This document shows, in pieces, positions 1 through 8,410 of a DNA stretch of 64,000 nucleotides. Numbering within the stretch: the stretch's first letter is position 1; each line of letters starts with the position of its first letter. The position numbers and the translations under genes were made by a program. The DNA comes from Lachnospiraceae bacterium AC3007 (GTDB lineage Bacteria > Bacillota > Clostridia > Lachnospirales > Lachnospiraceae), in the NCBI GenBank assembly GCA_000621405.1, contig JHYK01000015.1, forward strand, positions 1 to 64,000, given 5' to 3'. Under the pieces are notes generated by a model. The model saw only the letters and a list, made by a program, of their open reading frames with translations, had not been told where the DNA came from and did no database searches.

Positions 1-2
1 GT

Positions 3-149
3 AAATGGGATGAATCCTTCGGCATCTACCTAGGAAGAAAAATATCCGAGGGCAAGCACTACAATGTAGCCGTATCACATGCGGCGAAAAAGCTGATCCG
101 AACCATCTATAGGATGGAACTAACCGGACAAGCTTACTCTCCGAACTAA
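3..149 (+). mobile_element. IS110-family transposase, C-terminal end (partial)
   Basis: The open frame enters from the left edge and ends at TAA; only 49 codons are in the window. The visible residues include GKHYNVAVSHAAKKLIRTIY, the pattern seen at the C-terminus of IS110/IS1111 transposases (Transposase_20 region), where a conserved His/Ala/Lys-rich helix ends the protein. These enzymes are DEDD-type recombinases that move circular intermediates and do not make long terminal repeats. The catalytic parts lie outside the window, so whether the copy is intact cannot be judged. A tRNA-Gly gene follows about 340 bases downstream. Confidence 0.75.
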
Positions 150-448
150 TCAATCAGATATACTTTTTCTGTTTGAGCACCCAATCGGATGCTCTGTTTG
201 TCATGCAATTTTCAAGGAACTGATTGCTGGAAATAAGTCCCAGCCACTATACAAATCGCATTTCTGCGTTTTGATCAAAAACCATCTTTTTTCACTTGAC
301 TTCTAATAGTTAGTCTCCGTTAATGCATAGTTGCACAATATTTTTATGTTCTATCATATTATACGATAATTATAGATAGCATGGCAGTAAAAAATGTCAG
401 AGTAACATATGACCCAGTGAAGCAGAAACAGCGTCAGTCCCGCTAATC
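150..448. other. Non-coding stretch between IS110 end and tRNA-Gly
   Basis: No supported gene is seen on either strand; the short frames are AT-rich and lack a ribosome site. A small hairpin (GAGCA / TGCTC, about 174-194) lies just after the transposase stop. The stretch may include the right end of the IS element. In the IS1111 subgroup that end carries the non-coding bridge RNA, but the subgroup here is unknown. Confidence 0.4.
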
Positions 449-477
449 TTGACAAACCCATAAAAGCCTTGTAATAT
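449..477 (+). promoter_or_regulatory. Promoter of tRNA-Gly
   Basis: TTGACA (449-454), 17-base spacer, TAATAT (472-477). It ends 15 bases before the mature 5' end of the tRNA, as expected for a stable-RNA promoter. Confidence 0.55.
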
Positions 478-491
478 ATTTGATGCTTCGC

Positions 492-562
492 GCAGGCGTG
501 GTTCAATGGTAGAACACCAGCCTTCCAAGCTAGTAACGTGGGTTCGATTCCCATCGCCTGCT
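492..562 (+). tRNA. tRNA-Gly (anticodon TCC)
   Basis: A complete cloverleaf can be drawn. The seven-base-pair acceptor stem is GCAGGCG (492-498) with CGCCTGC (555-561). The anticodon loop is CTTCCAA, giving TCC, and the T-arm contains GGTTCGATTCC. The discriminator is T, as usual for glycine tRNAs. CCA is not encoded. The length is 71 bases. Confidence 0.95.
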
Positions 563-593
563 TTCTCTAAAGCCCGTAGTTGCGGGATTTATG

Positions 594-626
594 AACCGTA
601 CCAAAGAATTATTTCTTGGTACGGTT
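594..626 (+). terminator. Rho-independent terminator after tRNA-Gly
   Basis: AACCGTACCAA pairs with TTGGTACGGTT over 11 bases, with further A/T pairing toward the loop, and is followed directly by a T-run. It ends the tRNA-Gly transcript. Confidence 0.75.
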
Positions 627-929
627 TTCGATTGTCAGTAAATCACGGATTGCAACATCGCTGTCTGGTTCTTTATCTACAGACATATCTGTATGAGATC
701 TTTCGGCGGAGTGACGGGAGATACTTCCGGATGGTTCCTTTGTATCACTGAGTGCCTGTGTGTTCTGACGACGGCTATTCTGTCGGCTCCTCTTCTTCAT
801 CCATGACGGGGCGTAATCCCCTGTAACGCTTGACATAACAAGGTGGGGGTATACTACACGTGTTATTTTTGGCGGATTCTGCCAGTCAATAAAGGCTGTT
901 ATAAGCAGTCGAAAACCAGGGGGATTAAA
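627..929. other. Upstream region of the secreted protein gene
   Basis: No gene is supported on the plus strand. A minus-strand frame covers 609-836 but its last codons fall in the terminator stem and it has no ribosome site. TTGACA at 831-836 may be a -35 element for the following gene, but no well-spaced -10 is evident. Confidence 0.3.
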
Positions 930-1868
930 ATGAGCAAGAAACAAGCAATCATGAAAAAGATCGGAGGTTTTTTGGCAGCGGTACTTGTGACCATGACCAT
1001 ACTGCCGGTAGGCCAGGTAAACGCGATGGCAGCTACGGTACCAGTCGAAAATAGTGGGGGAAAAACAGCAGATGTTGATTTCACCCTTGACGGTGCAACG
1101 ATCAGTGGAAATATTGCATATCGAGCACGTATAGTCGAGGGTCATAGTCATGGAGTAAGAATTAACACTAGCATAGCCATCAACGTGGTATTTTCGACAA
1201 CAGAGGCGCTTACGCCTGTTAGTGAAGGATCTGATGAGACGAACGTAAGAGCTCATCTGACTGTTAATTACGATGGAAAAACATTTAATGCTAATCCTCA
1301 TATTTATGTAAGTGATGAAATCAGCAATAACACATATGAGGAGGATATTTCTTTCGTGGTTTCGGGAAGAAACCCTTCACAGGAAAAATATGAAAAGAAG
1401 AAAGAGGAGAGTCATTCCAGTAGCAAAAGTGAGGAGCCAAAGGGCAACTTTGCACCGGATACGAATACCATGACACCCGAGCAAAAAGCAGGATGGTCAG
1501 TGGTGAGCAGGGAGCCTGTTGTTTTAGCACCAAACACCAGCTACGGAATGTCAGTGAGTAATGCATATCAGGGACCTATGTGTAGACTGGCATTCCAGAT
1601 GGCATCGCCTGCAGGATACGCTCTCGGCCACACCTATGATATGAAGCTTGCAACCGGGGCAGGGGGAAATGCCGGGCTCAAGGTGCCGCAGGACCTGATG
1701 AAGACAGGAAGAAAATATGTGGTGGCCTTTGTGGTTCCGGGCGGGCCGAGCGTAGCGACAGCACCTCTTACGCCCGATGAAGGAGGAAATATAAACTTCA
1801 ACACAAATCTCCTCGGACTGCCGGCAGGCAGCAACTACGCAATGGCTATCATGTACACAGATGTATGA
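930..1868 (+). CDS. Secreted protein of unknown function
   Basis: A 312-residue protein that I do not recognise. The ATG at 930 follows a GGGGGA ribosome site; the frame is open further upstream but without a usable start signal. Residues 1 to about 35 form a typical signal peptide: basic KKQ and KK near the N-terminus, a hydrophobic core, then VNAMA as likely cleavage site. The mature part has a probable beta-rich region, a charged lysine/glutamate/serine linker near residue 160, and a Gly/Ala/Pro-rich C-terminal half. There is no LPXTG signal and no membrane anchor, so release outside the cell is likely. The gene stands alone, with no co-oriented partner close by. Confidence 0.65.
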   Translation: MSKKQAIMKKIGGFLAAVLVTMTILPVGQVNAMAATVPVENSGGKTADVDFTLDGATISGNIAYRARIVEGHSHGVRINTSIAINVVFSTTEALTPVSEGSDETNVRAHLTVNYDGKTFNANPHIYVSDEISNNTYEEDISFVVSGRNPSQEKYEKKKEESHSSSKSEEPKGNFAPDTNTMTPEQKAGWSVVSREPVVLAPNTSYGMSVSNAYQGPMCRLAFQMASPAGYALGHTYDMKLATGAGGNAGLKVPQDLMKTGRKYVVAFVVPGGPSVATAPLTPDEGGNINFNTNLLGLPAGSNYAMAIMYTDV

Positions 1869-1957
1869 TCGGTGCTATATGAGCGTATATGAATTTACAC
1901 AAGTGTATCCAATAAAAATGTGTCATGTGAATCTGTGATCAAAATAGATTCTCATCT

Positions 1958-2006
1958 TTGACATACAAAATGCGAGGAAAGTCTATAATAGGGCGATCCT
2001 CGCATT
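1958..2006 (+). promoter_or_regulatory. Putative promoter/operator with inverted repeat
   Basis: TTGACA (1958-1963) and TATAAT (1984-1989) are separated by 20 bases, longer than ideal. The TATAAT is bracketed by a perfect 10-base inverted repeat, AATGCGAGGA (1969-1978) and TCCTCGCATT (1997-2006). This could be an operator or an RNA hairpin upstream of the zinc-ribbon gene at 2143. Confidence 0.35.
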
Positions 2007-2142
2007 ATATATAGTTATATGAGATAACGATCATGGTACCGAAAACTGAAAGAACTGGGCGGATTTGCCGGCTACGGTGCATATCCAGCTTCCGGCACAA
2101 CTCTTCCGGATGGCAGAGTGGTCGTATACTGAAGGACAGATC

Positions 2143-2784
2143 ATGAAAGATAACAACCATAACGTGGGCGATCTAAATTTTTATTATACTCCGGAGCAGA
2201 GAGAGCAGAGGCTCACAGGATTGTCTTGTCCTCTGTGTGGGGGAGACACGAAATATGTCGTAGACGGTGAGTATGAGTGCGTGGTGTGCGGAGAGACTCT
2301 GTACGATGACTACGGCATAGTCAAAAAATACATCATGGACAACGGAGTCAGCACGGTATCTGAGGTGGTGAAGGGCACGGGTGTGTCAGCCAGTTCAGTG
2401 CTCAATCTGCTGCGATACGGTAAGTTACAGCTGCGGGAGTCTCCGGGCATGTATCTGAAGTGTGAGGTGTGCGGAACAAACATCATAAACGGTATGGTGT
2501 GTCCGAACTGTCATAGCCGTATAGACAAGCATTCGCAGAAATATGTAGACAGACTTCGTCTTTATAATATGGGAGATCTTCCTAAGGACAAGACACAGCG
2601 TGTCGTAGAGAAACGGAGCTTTAAGATGAATCCCCACATTAATGATGATGATTATAAGGGAATGACGAAACTTGAGACCAAGAATAACGACACTGAATCC
2701 AAGCTCGTAACGGATCTCTACGAGAAGAAACGCAAAGAACTAAAGGACAAATCCGAGCTGCGGTGGCATAAGGATCAAAAGTAG
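2143..2784 (+). CDS. Zinc-ribbon/HTH protein, YvyF (TIGR03826)-like
   Basis: A 213-residue cytoplasmic protein. ATG 2143 is preferred because AAGGA lies six bases before it; the frame is open upstream. A first zinc ribbon uses C29, C32, C46 and C49. A helix-turn-helix-like segment follows (about 57-95), then a second ribbon with C107, C110, C120 and C123, and a charged C-terminal tail. The order of ribbon, HTH with an R-x-G-K/R-L type end, and second CxxC ribbon resembles the flagellar-region protein YvyF/TIGR03826. No flagellar genes are in the window, so a flagellar role is not supported here. It may be a DNA-binding or adaptor protein. Confidence 0.5.
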   Translation: MKDNNHNVGDLNFYYTPEQREQRLTGLSCPLCGGDTKYVVDGEYECVVCGETLYDDYGIVKKYIMDNGVSTVSEVVKGTGVSASSVLNLLRYGKLQLRESPGMYLKCEVCGTNIINGMVCPNCHSRIDKHSQKYVDRLRLYNMGDLPKDKTQRVVEKRSFKMNPHINDDDYKGMTKLETKNNDTESKLVTDLYEKKRKELKDKSELRWHKDQK

Positions 2785-2964
2785 CAACAGAATGAGGTTG
2801 ATAAAACCGTATAATCAGATTCTTAGGAGGAATAAATATGATATGCAGGGCGGGTGGAGCAAAGAAGTTAAAGAAGGATTTATCGAACCAGAAGTAGATG
2901 ACGGAACATCGGCATTCTATCATTTAAAATATGGGGCTAATGCTACTAATTTATGTTCGGAAGT

Positions 2965-3199
2965 TCAGGCGAGCATATAGGATATTTCGATGGCATTTAC
3001 ACACAAACCTCAAGGGTAGTGGTGAACATCGTAGGATATCCAGGGGTTATGTCGTTGCATAATATAACTCAAGAGCTTCCTTTAGGGATGCCATGGCTTC
3101 CTCAATTGTATTGCCTTGAGAAGCAACACTCGTTTCTACATCTTTAGCGATATAGGTGTCGTCTTCTTTGACGACTACTATAGGTACTGTCATATCCAT
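2965..3199 (-). pseudogene. HicB-family antitoxin, frameshifted
   Basis: On the minus strand an ATG at 3199 follows AAGGAGAAAGGG at good spacing. It encodes 50 residues ending at a stop at 3047. The segment VASQGNTIEEAMASLKEALE is the hallmark of HicB-type antitoxins (SQG-T-EEA-NL-EALELY). These usually run about 70 residues and end near TTLEV. Exactly that ending, MFTTTLEVCV, is found just downstream in another frame, closing at a stop at 2965. One indel near 3060 would join both into about 77 residues. No HicA-like toxin is seen on either side. It could instead be a sequencing error or a functional short form. Confidence 0.55.
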
Positions 3200-3337
3200 A
3201 CCCTTTCTCCTTTCCAATCTATTCGCAGGAAAGGTGCGACGTATATTTATCAGTTATATCATCGGATATTCCGGTCAGGATTTCAAGCCAAGGCACATGT
3301 CAAGGCGGCCTTAGCTTCTTCTTCGGCCTTTTTCTGT

Positions 3338-3712
3338 TCAGTCGTATAACGAGTAGAGAAATATAAGACCTGAAAACAGCAGTCCGGTAAGGTAGGAAGA
3401 AAGATTTAATATAAAAGACAATATTAAAGGTTTCACCGGGAGCTGTCGGGAAAAAATATTCAGGATCATACCTTCTGCAAATACTACAGTGGCTTCAGAT
3501 AATAAAATTATAAAATAAAACGGCGCTCTTCCTGCGGTCCAATGCGCGGATAACAGGTGGAGCGCTATATTAATAAGCGGATTTGTCAGAATATTCATCA
3601 ACAGTATGACAATATACTGACGCAGGCCTTTTACGCCTATGATAATCGCAACAACAGCTTCGACAGCAACAGTAAGAGTCAGAGTAAAGGCTAAAGTCTG
3701 CAGTCTGATCAT
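3338..3712 (-). CDS. Small polytopic membrane protein
   Basis: A 124-residue protein with about four hydrophobic segments and a central LMNILTNPLINIALHLL motif. This TNPL-N type motif is common in small integral membrane proteins of unknown function in Firmicutes. The ATG follows directly on the TAG of the MFS gene, so the two are translationally coupled and likely belong to the same operon. No catalytic residues stand out. The role is unknown, perhaps linked to the neighbouring transporter. Confidence 0.55.
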   Translation of the reverse strand: MIRLQTLAFTLTLTVAVEAVVAIIIGVKGLRQYIVILLMNILTNPLINIALHLLSAHWTAGRAPFYFIILLSEATVVFAEGMILNIFSRQLPVKPLILSFILNLSSYLTGLLFSGLIFLYSLYD

Positions 3713-4813
3713 CTAGTTCTCCATTTCAGGCGCGGCAATATGCGCAGACAAAAGAATAAAGGCTGAGAACAGGACCAATAGAGCAAATACAGGCCCCGAT
3801 AGCGTCGTATTTATCATATGCCATGAGATAAAACCAAGAAACAATGCTGTGGTATTGAGTCCAAAAGCAACCCCTTTCCATGCAGGCATAAGGTTTGCGA
3901 GACCGATCATGGCTATGGGCATCGTCATGTTAAATAAGAACAATACGATACAGCCGGCAATAAGGGATGTATCCGAAAAGAGAGCTGCTATAGCACAGAT
4001 CAGCAGAGATATGATCATTGTTTTTCGCCATCCAAACCTGTCAGCGGTGATACCTCCCAGAAGTTTTCCCAGAAATACGGATACGACTGCAATAAGACCT
4101 GTAAGGAAACCTGAGCGCCAGCTGTATTTTGATGCAAATCCTAAAAAGCTTCTGTAAAGTACCACAAGAAACAGAAGTGACAGAGCAAGTATCAAAAAAG
4201 CACGCTTTGTACGTATAACAGTATTGTCCGTGTTCGGGATGGTAAATGATTCTTTAGAGTAAAGCCATATTATCAAAACTGCCATGAAAAGGAGAGCTGC
4301 ACCTGAAAACAGAAGGTTTTCGTAATGCATGGACAATGCGTTTGTTCCGAAGAAAAGACCCGGTGCGCCTGCTGATATGAAGATACCGGATAAGGAAGCC
4401 TTTCTGTCTGACAGGTGGATCACATCGACTCCGGCTCCCTGATGAAAAGCAGCATTTGCCAGCCCTGCAGCTACTGAGACAGGAATTATCAGCGGTGAGG
4501 ATATCAGACCAAATGATCCTGCAATAGCAAAAACGGCTATGACAGCGCAGCTTGCAGCAGCAAGAAGACCGTTAGTATTCCGGACTTTAGGATTCAGGGT
4601 TTTTAATCGATCCAGTATAAGCCCAAGCGGCAGTTCAAACACAAACGCAAAAAAATCGTATATCAGGATAATAAAAGATGCAGAGAAAACTAAAGAGGCG
4701 GATTCGCTGATTTTCGTACCTGCGTAAAGCAAATGATAAAGCAACATTGCACAGCTCATATCTACCAGAAAATGAGCAAGGGAATAAATTGCGATTATCT
4801 TTTTCTTACACAT
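3713..4813 (-). CDS. MFS-type transporter
   Basis: A 366-residue protein made mostly of hydrophobic helices, around 11-12 membrane spans. Between helices 2 and 3 it has ELPLGLILDRLK, resembling the G-x-L-x-D-R loop of the major facilitator superfamily. The pattern is echoed in the second half by KLLGGITADRFGWRKT. It is somewhat shorter than the usual 390-420 residues. It is the middle gene of a three-gene minus-strand operon: a 60-residue membrane protein ends 9 bases upstream and the 124-residue membrane protein starts right after its stop. The substrate cannot be told from sequence; drug-type efflux is only a guess. Confidence 0.7.
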   Translation of the reverse strand: MCKKKIIAIYSLAHFLVDMSCAMLLYHLLYAGTKISESASLVFSASFIILIYDFFAFVFELPLGLILDRLKTLNPKVRNTNGLLAAASCAVIAVFAIAGSFGLISSPLIIPVSVAAGLANAAFHQGAGVDVIHLSDRKASLSGIFISAGAPGLFFGTNALSMHYENLLFSGAALLFMAVLIIWLYSKESFTIPNTDNTVIRTKRAFLILALSLLFLVVLYRSFLGFASKYSWRSGFLTGLIAVVSVFLGKLLGGITADRFGWRKTMIISLLICAIAALFSDTSLIAGCIVLFLFNMTMPIAMIGLANLMPAWKGVAFGLNTTALFLGFISWHMINTTLSGPVFALLVLFSAFILLSAHIAAPEMEN

Positions 4814-4821
4814 TAATAGTA

Positions 4822-5004
4822 TTATTTTTTGTTGTTTTTCACGATGTTCACTATAACTAGGACAACTGTAGCAGCAATGAGAAGAGCCGCCAGTCCGAAA
4901 AAGACAATGGCTCCGGAATTGAATAATGATTCTGACGCTGAAGGAAATTGGATCTCTGTGTCAATAATATCTGCAAGCGGGGTGAAAATGGATATCATAT
5001 TCAT
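4822..5004 (-). CDS. Small single-span membrane protein
   Basis: A 60-residue protein: a short polar N-terminal part, one strong membrane helix (about 31-54, rich in Ala, Val, Leu and Ile), then a positively charged VKNNKK tail. This suggests the N-terminus faces out and the C-terminus in. The start follows AGGAGG at about seven bases, so translation is well supported despite the small size. It is the first gene of the operon with the MFS transporter. I do not recognise a family. Confidence 0.55.
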   Translation of the reverse strand: MNMISIFTPLADIIDTEIQFPSASESLFNSGAIVFFGLAALLIAATVVLVIVNIVKNNKK

Positions 5005-5133
5005 TGCAGCCTCCTGATCAATGCAATATAACTGTATCTTAAATAGAATACTGATTTTTCAATAAAAACATTATTCTATAGTATATTATTTCATGAAGAA
5101 ATGGTCAAAAAACAGTGTATCATTGATGCCGGA

Positions 5134-5163
5134 TTGAAAAAAAGGATGCCGCTTCGGTATAAT
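5134..5163 (+). promoter_or_regulatory. Promoter for the gene at 5196
   Basis: TTGAAA (5134-5139), 18-base spacer, TATAAT (5158-5163); about 30 bases before the start codon, which is preceded by GGAGGAG. Confidence 0.55.
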
Positions 5164-5195
5164 AATCATCGACGTTTGTTTGGAGGAGAGATCAT

Positions 5196-6506
5196 ATGGC
5201 TGAAGAAAAAAAACTAATAACCGGACAAAACGACAAAAGACGGACTAAGATAATACTTATGCTGGCTCCTGTGGTTACATGGATACTTGCATTGATCTTT
5301 ATTATATTAGGGGTTGCAAAATTTATTATATACAGGAGTGATCCGGCAAATCAGATAATAATTGAGCACGGCGGGAGTGTACACTATTACAAAGAAGAGC
5401 CGACAGATACAGCAGCGTACGATCCGGCGTCATTTCAGGTGTCTGATGTGTATGTGGCTCCCGATCAGACGCCATCCGTCGATATCTCCGGATGCGACAC
5501 ATTTACTCAGATAGTGGATAAGCTGGATGACGGCATGGGCTATGCCAATGCGACTATAGGCGATACCGATGTACTTCTGGTATCAAGCGGTACTTATGAA
5601 TGGGATAACGGAGAATATGCTGGCATAGATGCGGATATATTTTATTATGATGATCAGGTCCCGACTTATCTTGCAACGCTTTCGGCAGGCGGGACAGCAT
5701 ATCCGCTGGCGCTGAAGGACGGCAATATCATCGTCGCGGGCAATCATTTTTTTTCAAAGTATCTTATCGACGGCGGTAATCTCATTGAGACAGAGGAAGC
5801 GTATGTCAAGTACGATACGGACGGAAATGACACATATTACTATAAGACATGTAACGCTCAGTTTGAGGACTATGACGAGGCGACTGCCGAGAGCAATTTC
5901 CAGGAACTTTTTGCGGAGCTCGAGGACGCCGAAGTTATCCCCTTCCAGCCTGTGGGAGGAGCTGCATCTTCCGGCAGTTCACTTCCTGCATATGAATATC
6001 CCGGCCCCGAGCTTTTCTTCAGCGTATTGTATCAATATATGATCGACGAGTATGCAGACGACTATCCTGAAGCTGATGTCAGCATTCCCTGTCCCGTGAT
6101 CGTCGACATGGATGAATCAGATAAGTCGGATATCCGTGTATACGGTAATTTTTGGATCTTTAATTATGACCTGAACGGGCAGACTCTTGAGAATACATCA
6201 GGCGGTTCCTATCCTGGGTGTATCCATGTAAAGAGCACCGATGCGGGGTATGAAGTAACATCCATGGATGTAACAGAGGACGGCTCCGGTTTTACCGAAA
6301 GCGCAAAGAAGATCTTCGGCGACCGGTATGACGCATTCATGAAAGACGGAGAAGATGAAAAGCTCAGGGAAGAGACCAGGGCTCAGATCATAGCCAATTA
6401 CGTGGCGGCCAACAACCTTGATATCACCGCTTATCAGGATTACGGCTGGGATCCGGTGACGCTTCCCGAAGAGAACATCGATTCATTTTACAGCAAGCTT
6501 GACTGA
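5196..6506 (+). CDS. Membrane-anchored extracytoplasmic protein, unknown
   Basis: A 436-residue protein with a basic N-terminus, one membrane helix at about residues 23-50, and a large acidic domain outside the membrane. The outer part is rich in Asp, Tyr, Gly and Ser and predicted to be mostly beta structure. I see no enzyme motif. The start follows a strong GGAGGAG site. QueH follows 44 bases downstream on the same strand. No family is recognised; proteins of this build are common in Lachnospiraceae. Confidence 0.55.
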   Translation: MAEEKKLITGQNDKRRTKIILMLAPVVTWILALIFIILGVAKFIIYRSDPANQIIIEHGGSVHYYKEEPTDTAAYDPASFQVSDVYVAPDQTPSVDISGCDTFTQIVDKLDDGMGYANATIGDTDVLLVSSGTYEWDNGEYAGIDADIFYYDDQVPTYLATLSAGGTAYPLALKDGNIIVAGNHFFSKYLIDGGNLIETEEAYVKYDTDGNDTYYYKTCNAQFEDYDEATAESNFQELFAELEDAEVIPFQPVGGAASSGSSLPAYEYPGPELFFSVLYQYMIDEYADDYPEADVSIPCPVIVDMDESDKSDIRVYGNFWIFNYDLNGQTLENTSGGSYPGCIHVKSTDAGYEVTSMDVTEDGSGFTESAKKIFGDRYDAFMKDGEDEKLREETRAQIIANYVAANNLDITAYQDYGWDPVTLPEENIDSFYSKLD

Positions 6507-6550
6507 GATATCAGATCCCGTCGGGACGTTCGGCGATCCCCTTAATAACT

Positions 6551-7159
6551 ATGGATAAGAGAAACTACCAGAAAGAGCTTGACAATGTCATACTGAAAGA
6601 GAAAGGCCTGGGCAGAAAACCCAGGCTTCTTCTGCATGTCTGCTGTGCGCCGTGCTCTTCATACGTGCAGGAATATCTGACGCCGTATTTTGAGATAACA
6701 CTCTTTTATTATAATCCCAATATCGATTCCGAGGAGGAATACAGGCACAGGAGCGATGAACTGGAGAGGCTCGTGCGTGAGGCAGGGTTTCCTTCCAAAG
6801 TCGTGATCTGTGATCATGATCCCGAAAGCTTTGAGCGTATCGCCAGAGGATTTGAGGATGAAAAAGAAGGGGGAGCCCGATGCAGACGGTGCTATGAACT
6901 TCGAATGAGGAAAGCGGCCGAATATGCAGCAGAAGGAGGCTTTGATTTCTTTACTACCACGCTGTCCATCTCTCCGCATAAAAACGCGGACTGGATAAAT
7001 GAGATAGGAGAAGCACTTGCGGCGGAATACGGGGTAGCGCATCTTCCTTCTGATTTCAAAAAGCGGAACGGGTTCAAGCGGTCCATAGAACTGTCAGAGG
7101 AATATGGTCTGTACAGGCAGGATTACTGCGGCTGCAGGATGTCACGGAGGGATAGATGA
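6551..7159 (+). CDS. queH: Epoxyqueuosine reductase QueH
   Basis: A 202-residue protein of the DUF208/QueH family, which performs the last step of queuosine biosynthesis (epoxyqueuosine to queuosine in tRNA) without cobalamin. The expected cysteines are present: LHVCCAPC near the N-terminus (C31, C32, C35), CRRC (C111, C114), and the C-terminal YCGC (C193, C195). QueH uses these for an iron-sulfur cluster and nearby metal site. Length is normal. The gene overlaps the next by ATGA. No other que genes are in the window. Confidence 0.9.
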   Translation: MDKRNYQKELDNVILKEKGLGRKPRLLLHVCCAPCSSYVQEYLTPYFEITLFYYNPNIDSEEEYRHRSDELERLVREAGFPSKVVICDHDPESFERIARGFEDEKEGGARCRRCYELRMRKAAEYAAEGGFDFFTTTLSISPHKNADWINEIGEALAAEYGVAHLPSDFKKRNGFKRSIELSEEYGLYRQDYCGCRMSRRDR

Positions 7160-8037
7160 GCTTATCTTTGGAGGCTGCAATAAGGGATATATTCGGTCCC
7201 GATGTGAGAGTATCCGACAGGACAATGGTATCCGGCGGGGATATCAATGATTCGAGTCTCCTTGTCCTTTCAAACGGAGAGCGCGTTTTTTTGAAGGAAA
7301 ACCGCGGCAAGAGCGAGGATTTCTTTACTGCGGAAGCAGAAGGGCTTAAGGCTCTCGGAGCGGCAGGGGTCATTGATGTTGCTAAGGCGCTGGCTACAGG
7401 AGGCGGTGCGGGAGACGCTTTTCTTTTGCTTGAGTACATAGAAGGCGGCCGTCCGATGCCTGACTTCTGGTACGGATTCGGAAGAAGACTGGCCCTTTTG
7501 CATAAGTCGGATGCAGCATCTTTTATACCGGGCGGAAGGTTTGGCTTTACCATGGACAACTACATCGGAGCCACGCCGCAGAGCAACAAGCCTTGTGATA
7601 CATGGGTGGGCTTTTTCAGAGAGATGAGGCTTGAGGCGCAGTTTCGGATGGCATGGCACTACTTTGATGAGGGTGACAGAAAAAGGATAGGCGCTCTGCT
7701 TGATGATCTTGACCGGTATCTGACTGAGCCAAAGGCGCCTTCGCTCCTTCACGGAGATCTCTGGGGCGGCAATTTCATGGTAAATAAAGACGGATGTCCC
7801 GTACTCATAGATCCTGCTGTATATGTCGGACATGCGGAGGCTGACATCGCGATGACGGAACTCTTCGGGGGATTCAGAGGAGATTTTTACCGGGGATATC
7901 ACGATGAGCTTCCGGAAGAGCCCGGCTATGAAGACAGGAGGAGTCTGTATAATCTATATCATCTTCTGAATCATCTTAATCTTTTCGGGAGCGGATATCT
8001 CTCCGGGGTGCTGGGCACTGTAAGACGCTACAGCTGA
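7156..8037 (+). CDS. Fructosamine kinase family protein
   Basis: A 293-residue protein of the fructosamine/ketosamine-3-kinase family (PF03881), which phosphorylates sugar-amine adducts to help reverse protein glycation. It shows a lysine in the ATP-binding part (VFLKENRGK), the catalytic loop LHGDLWGGNFMV, and VLIDPAVYVGHAEADIAMTE with the metal-binding Asp, all diagnostic. Length is normal. The start overlaps the queH stop by ATGA, suggesting co-translation. Its 3' end overlaps the convergent DUF1294 gene by 10 bases. Confidence 0.88.
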   Translation: MSLSLEAAIRDIFGPDVRVSDRTMVSGGDINDSSLLVLSNGERVFLKENRGKSEDFFTAEAEGLKALGAAGVIDVAKALATGGGAGDAFLLLEYIEGGRPMPDFWYGFGRRLALLHKSDAASFIPGGRFGFTMDNYIGATPQSNKPCDTWVGFFREMRLEAQFRMAWHYFDEGDRKRIGALLDDLDRYLTEPKAPSLLHGDLWGGNFMVNKDGCPVLIDPAVYVGHAEADIAMTELFGGFRGDFYRGYHDELPEEPGYEDRRSLYNLYHLLNHLNLFGSGYLSGVLGTVRRYS

Positions 8038-8309
8038 CCTTTGGATACAAAGAACAGCACGGCCGCGATCTGAATGATCAGTATCAAAGGAACGCTGATA
8101 TAGAATAATGGTTTTTTGGTCTTGTGATGAAAGAAATACATTCCTGCAAGACCGCCCAAGGAGCCGCCCAGGACGCACATACCGATCAGGGTGGCTTCTT
8201 TTATCCTCCATTTGTGGTTCCTGGCCTTGTATTTATCCACTCCGAAGCAGGTGAGTGTGATAATGCTTATTATCAGGATATACAGTTTCATGCAGGTTGC
8301 GATACTCAT
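8028..8309 (-). CDS. DUF1294 family membrane protein
   Basis: A 93-residue protein with three hydrophobic segments. The segment GVDKYKARNHKWRIKE followed by a Gly-rich GGSLGGLAGMYFFHHKTKKP is the signature of DUF1294, small inner-membrane proteins of unknown role. The 3' end overlaps the fructosamine kinase gene on the other strand. A 28-base-pair palindrome separates it from the GH13 gene upstream. Confidence 0.8.
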   Translation of the reverse strand: MSIATCMKLYILIISIITLTCFGVDKYKARNHKWRIKEATLIGMCVLGGSLGGLAGMYFFHHKTKKPLFYISVPLILIIQIAAVLFFVSKGQL

Positions 8310-8346
8310 GTGGACTCCTTGTGATGGTCAGTCAACGGTTCTTCGA

Positions 8347-8407
8347 GACAGGGGGACGGTTCTTTTGTCTTGTCGGAACGACAAGACAAAAGAACCGTCC
8401 CCCTGTC
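8347..8407. repeat. REP-like palindrome, copy 1
   Basis: A perfect 28-base-pair stem (8347-8374 with 8380-8407) and a five-base loop. The core is GGGGGACGGTTCTTTTGTC. It starts four bases after the GH13 stop codon. The same core recurs near 18.06 and 19.27 kb. As RNA it would form a very stable hairpin and could act as terminator or 3'-end protector. Confidence 0.85.
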
Positions 8408-8410
8408 TTG

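Noticed and set aside
609-1301. Long minus-strand frame of 230 codons
   Set aside because: Most of it is antisense to the secreted protein gene, and its 3' end is made of the terminator stem. A shorter version (609-836) has acceptable composition but no ribosome site or recognisable motif.
2838-2980. Short plus-strand frames behind a good AGGAGG
   Set aside because: The site is well placed only for a 19-codon frame; the 46-codon frame in another phase is 12 bases away. Neither resembles a known protein. It may be debris of a lost gene.
3116-3349. Plus-strand frame of 77 codons
   Set aside because: It is antisense to the HicB-like gene and the end of the membrane protein gene, without a ribosome site.
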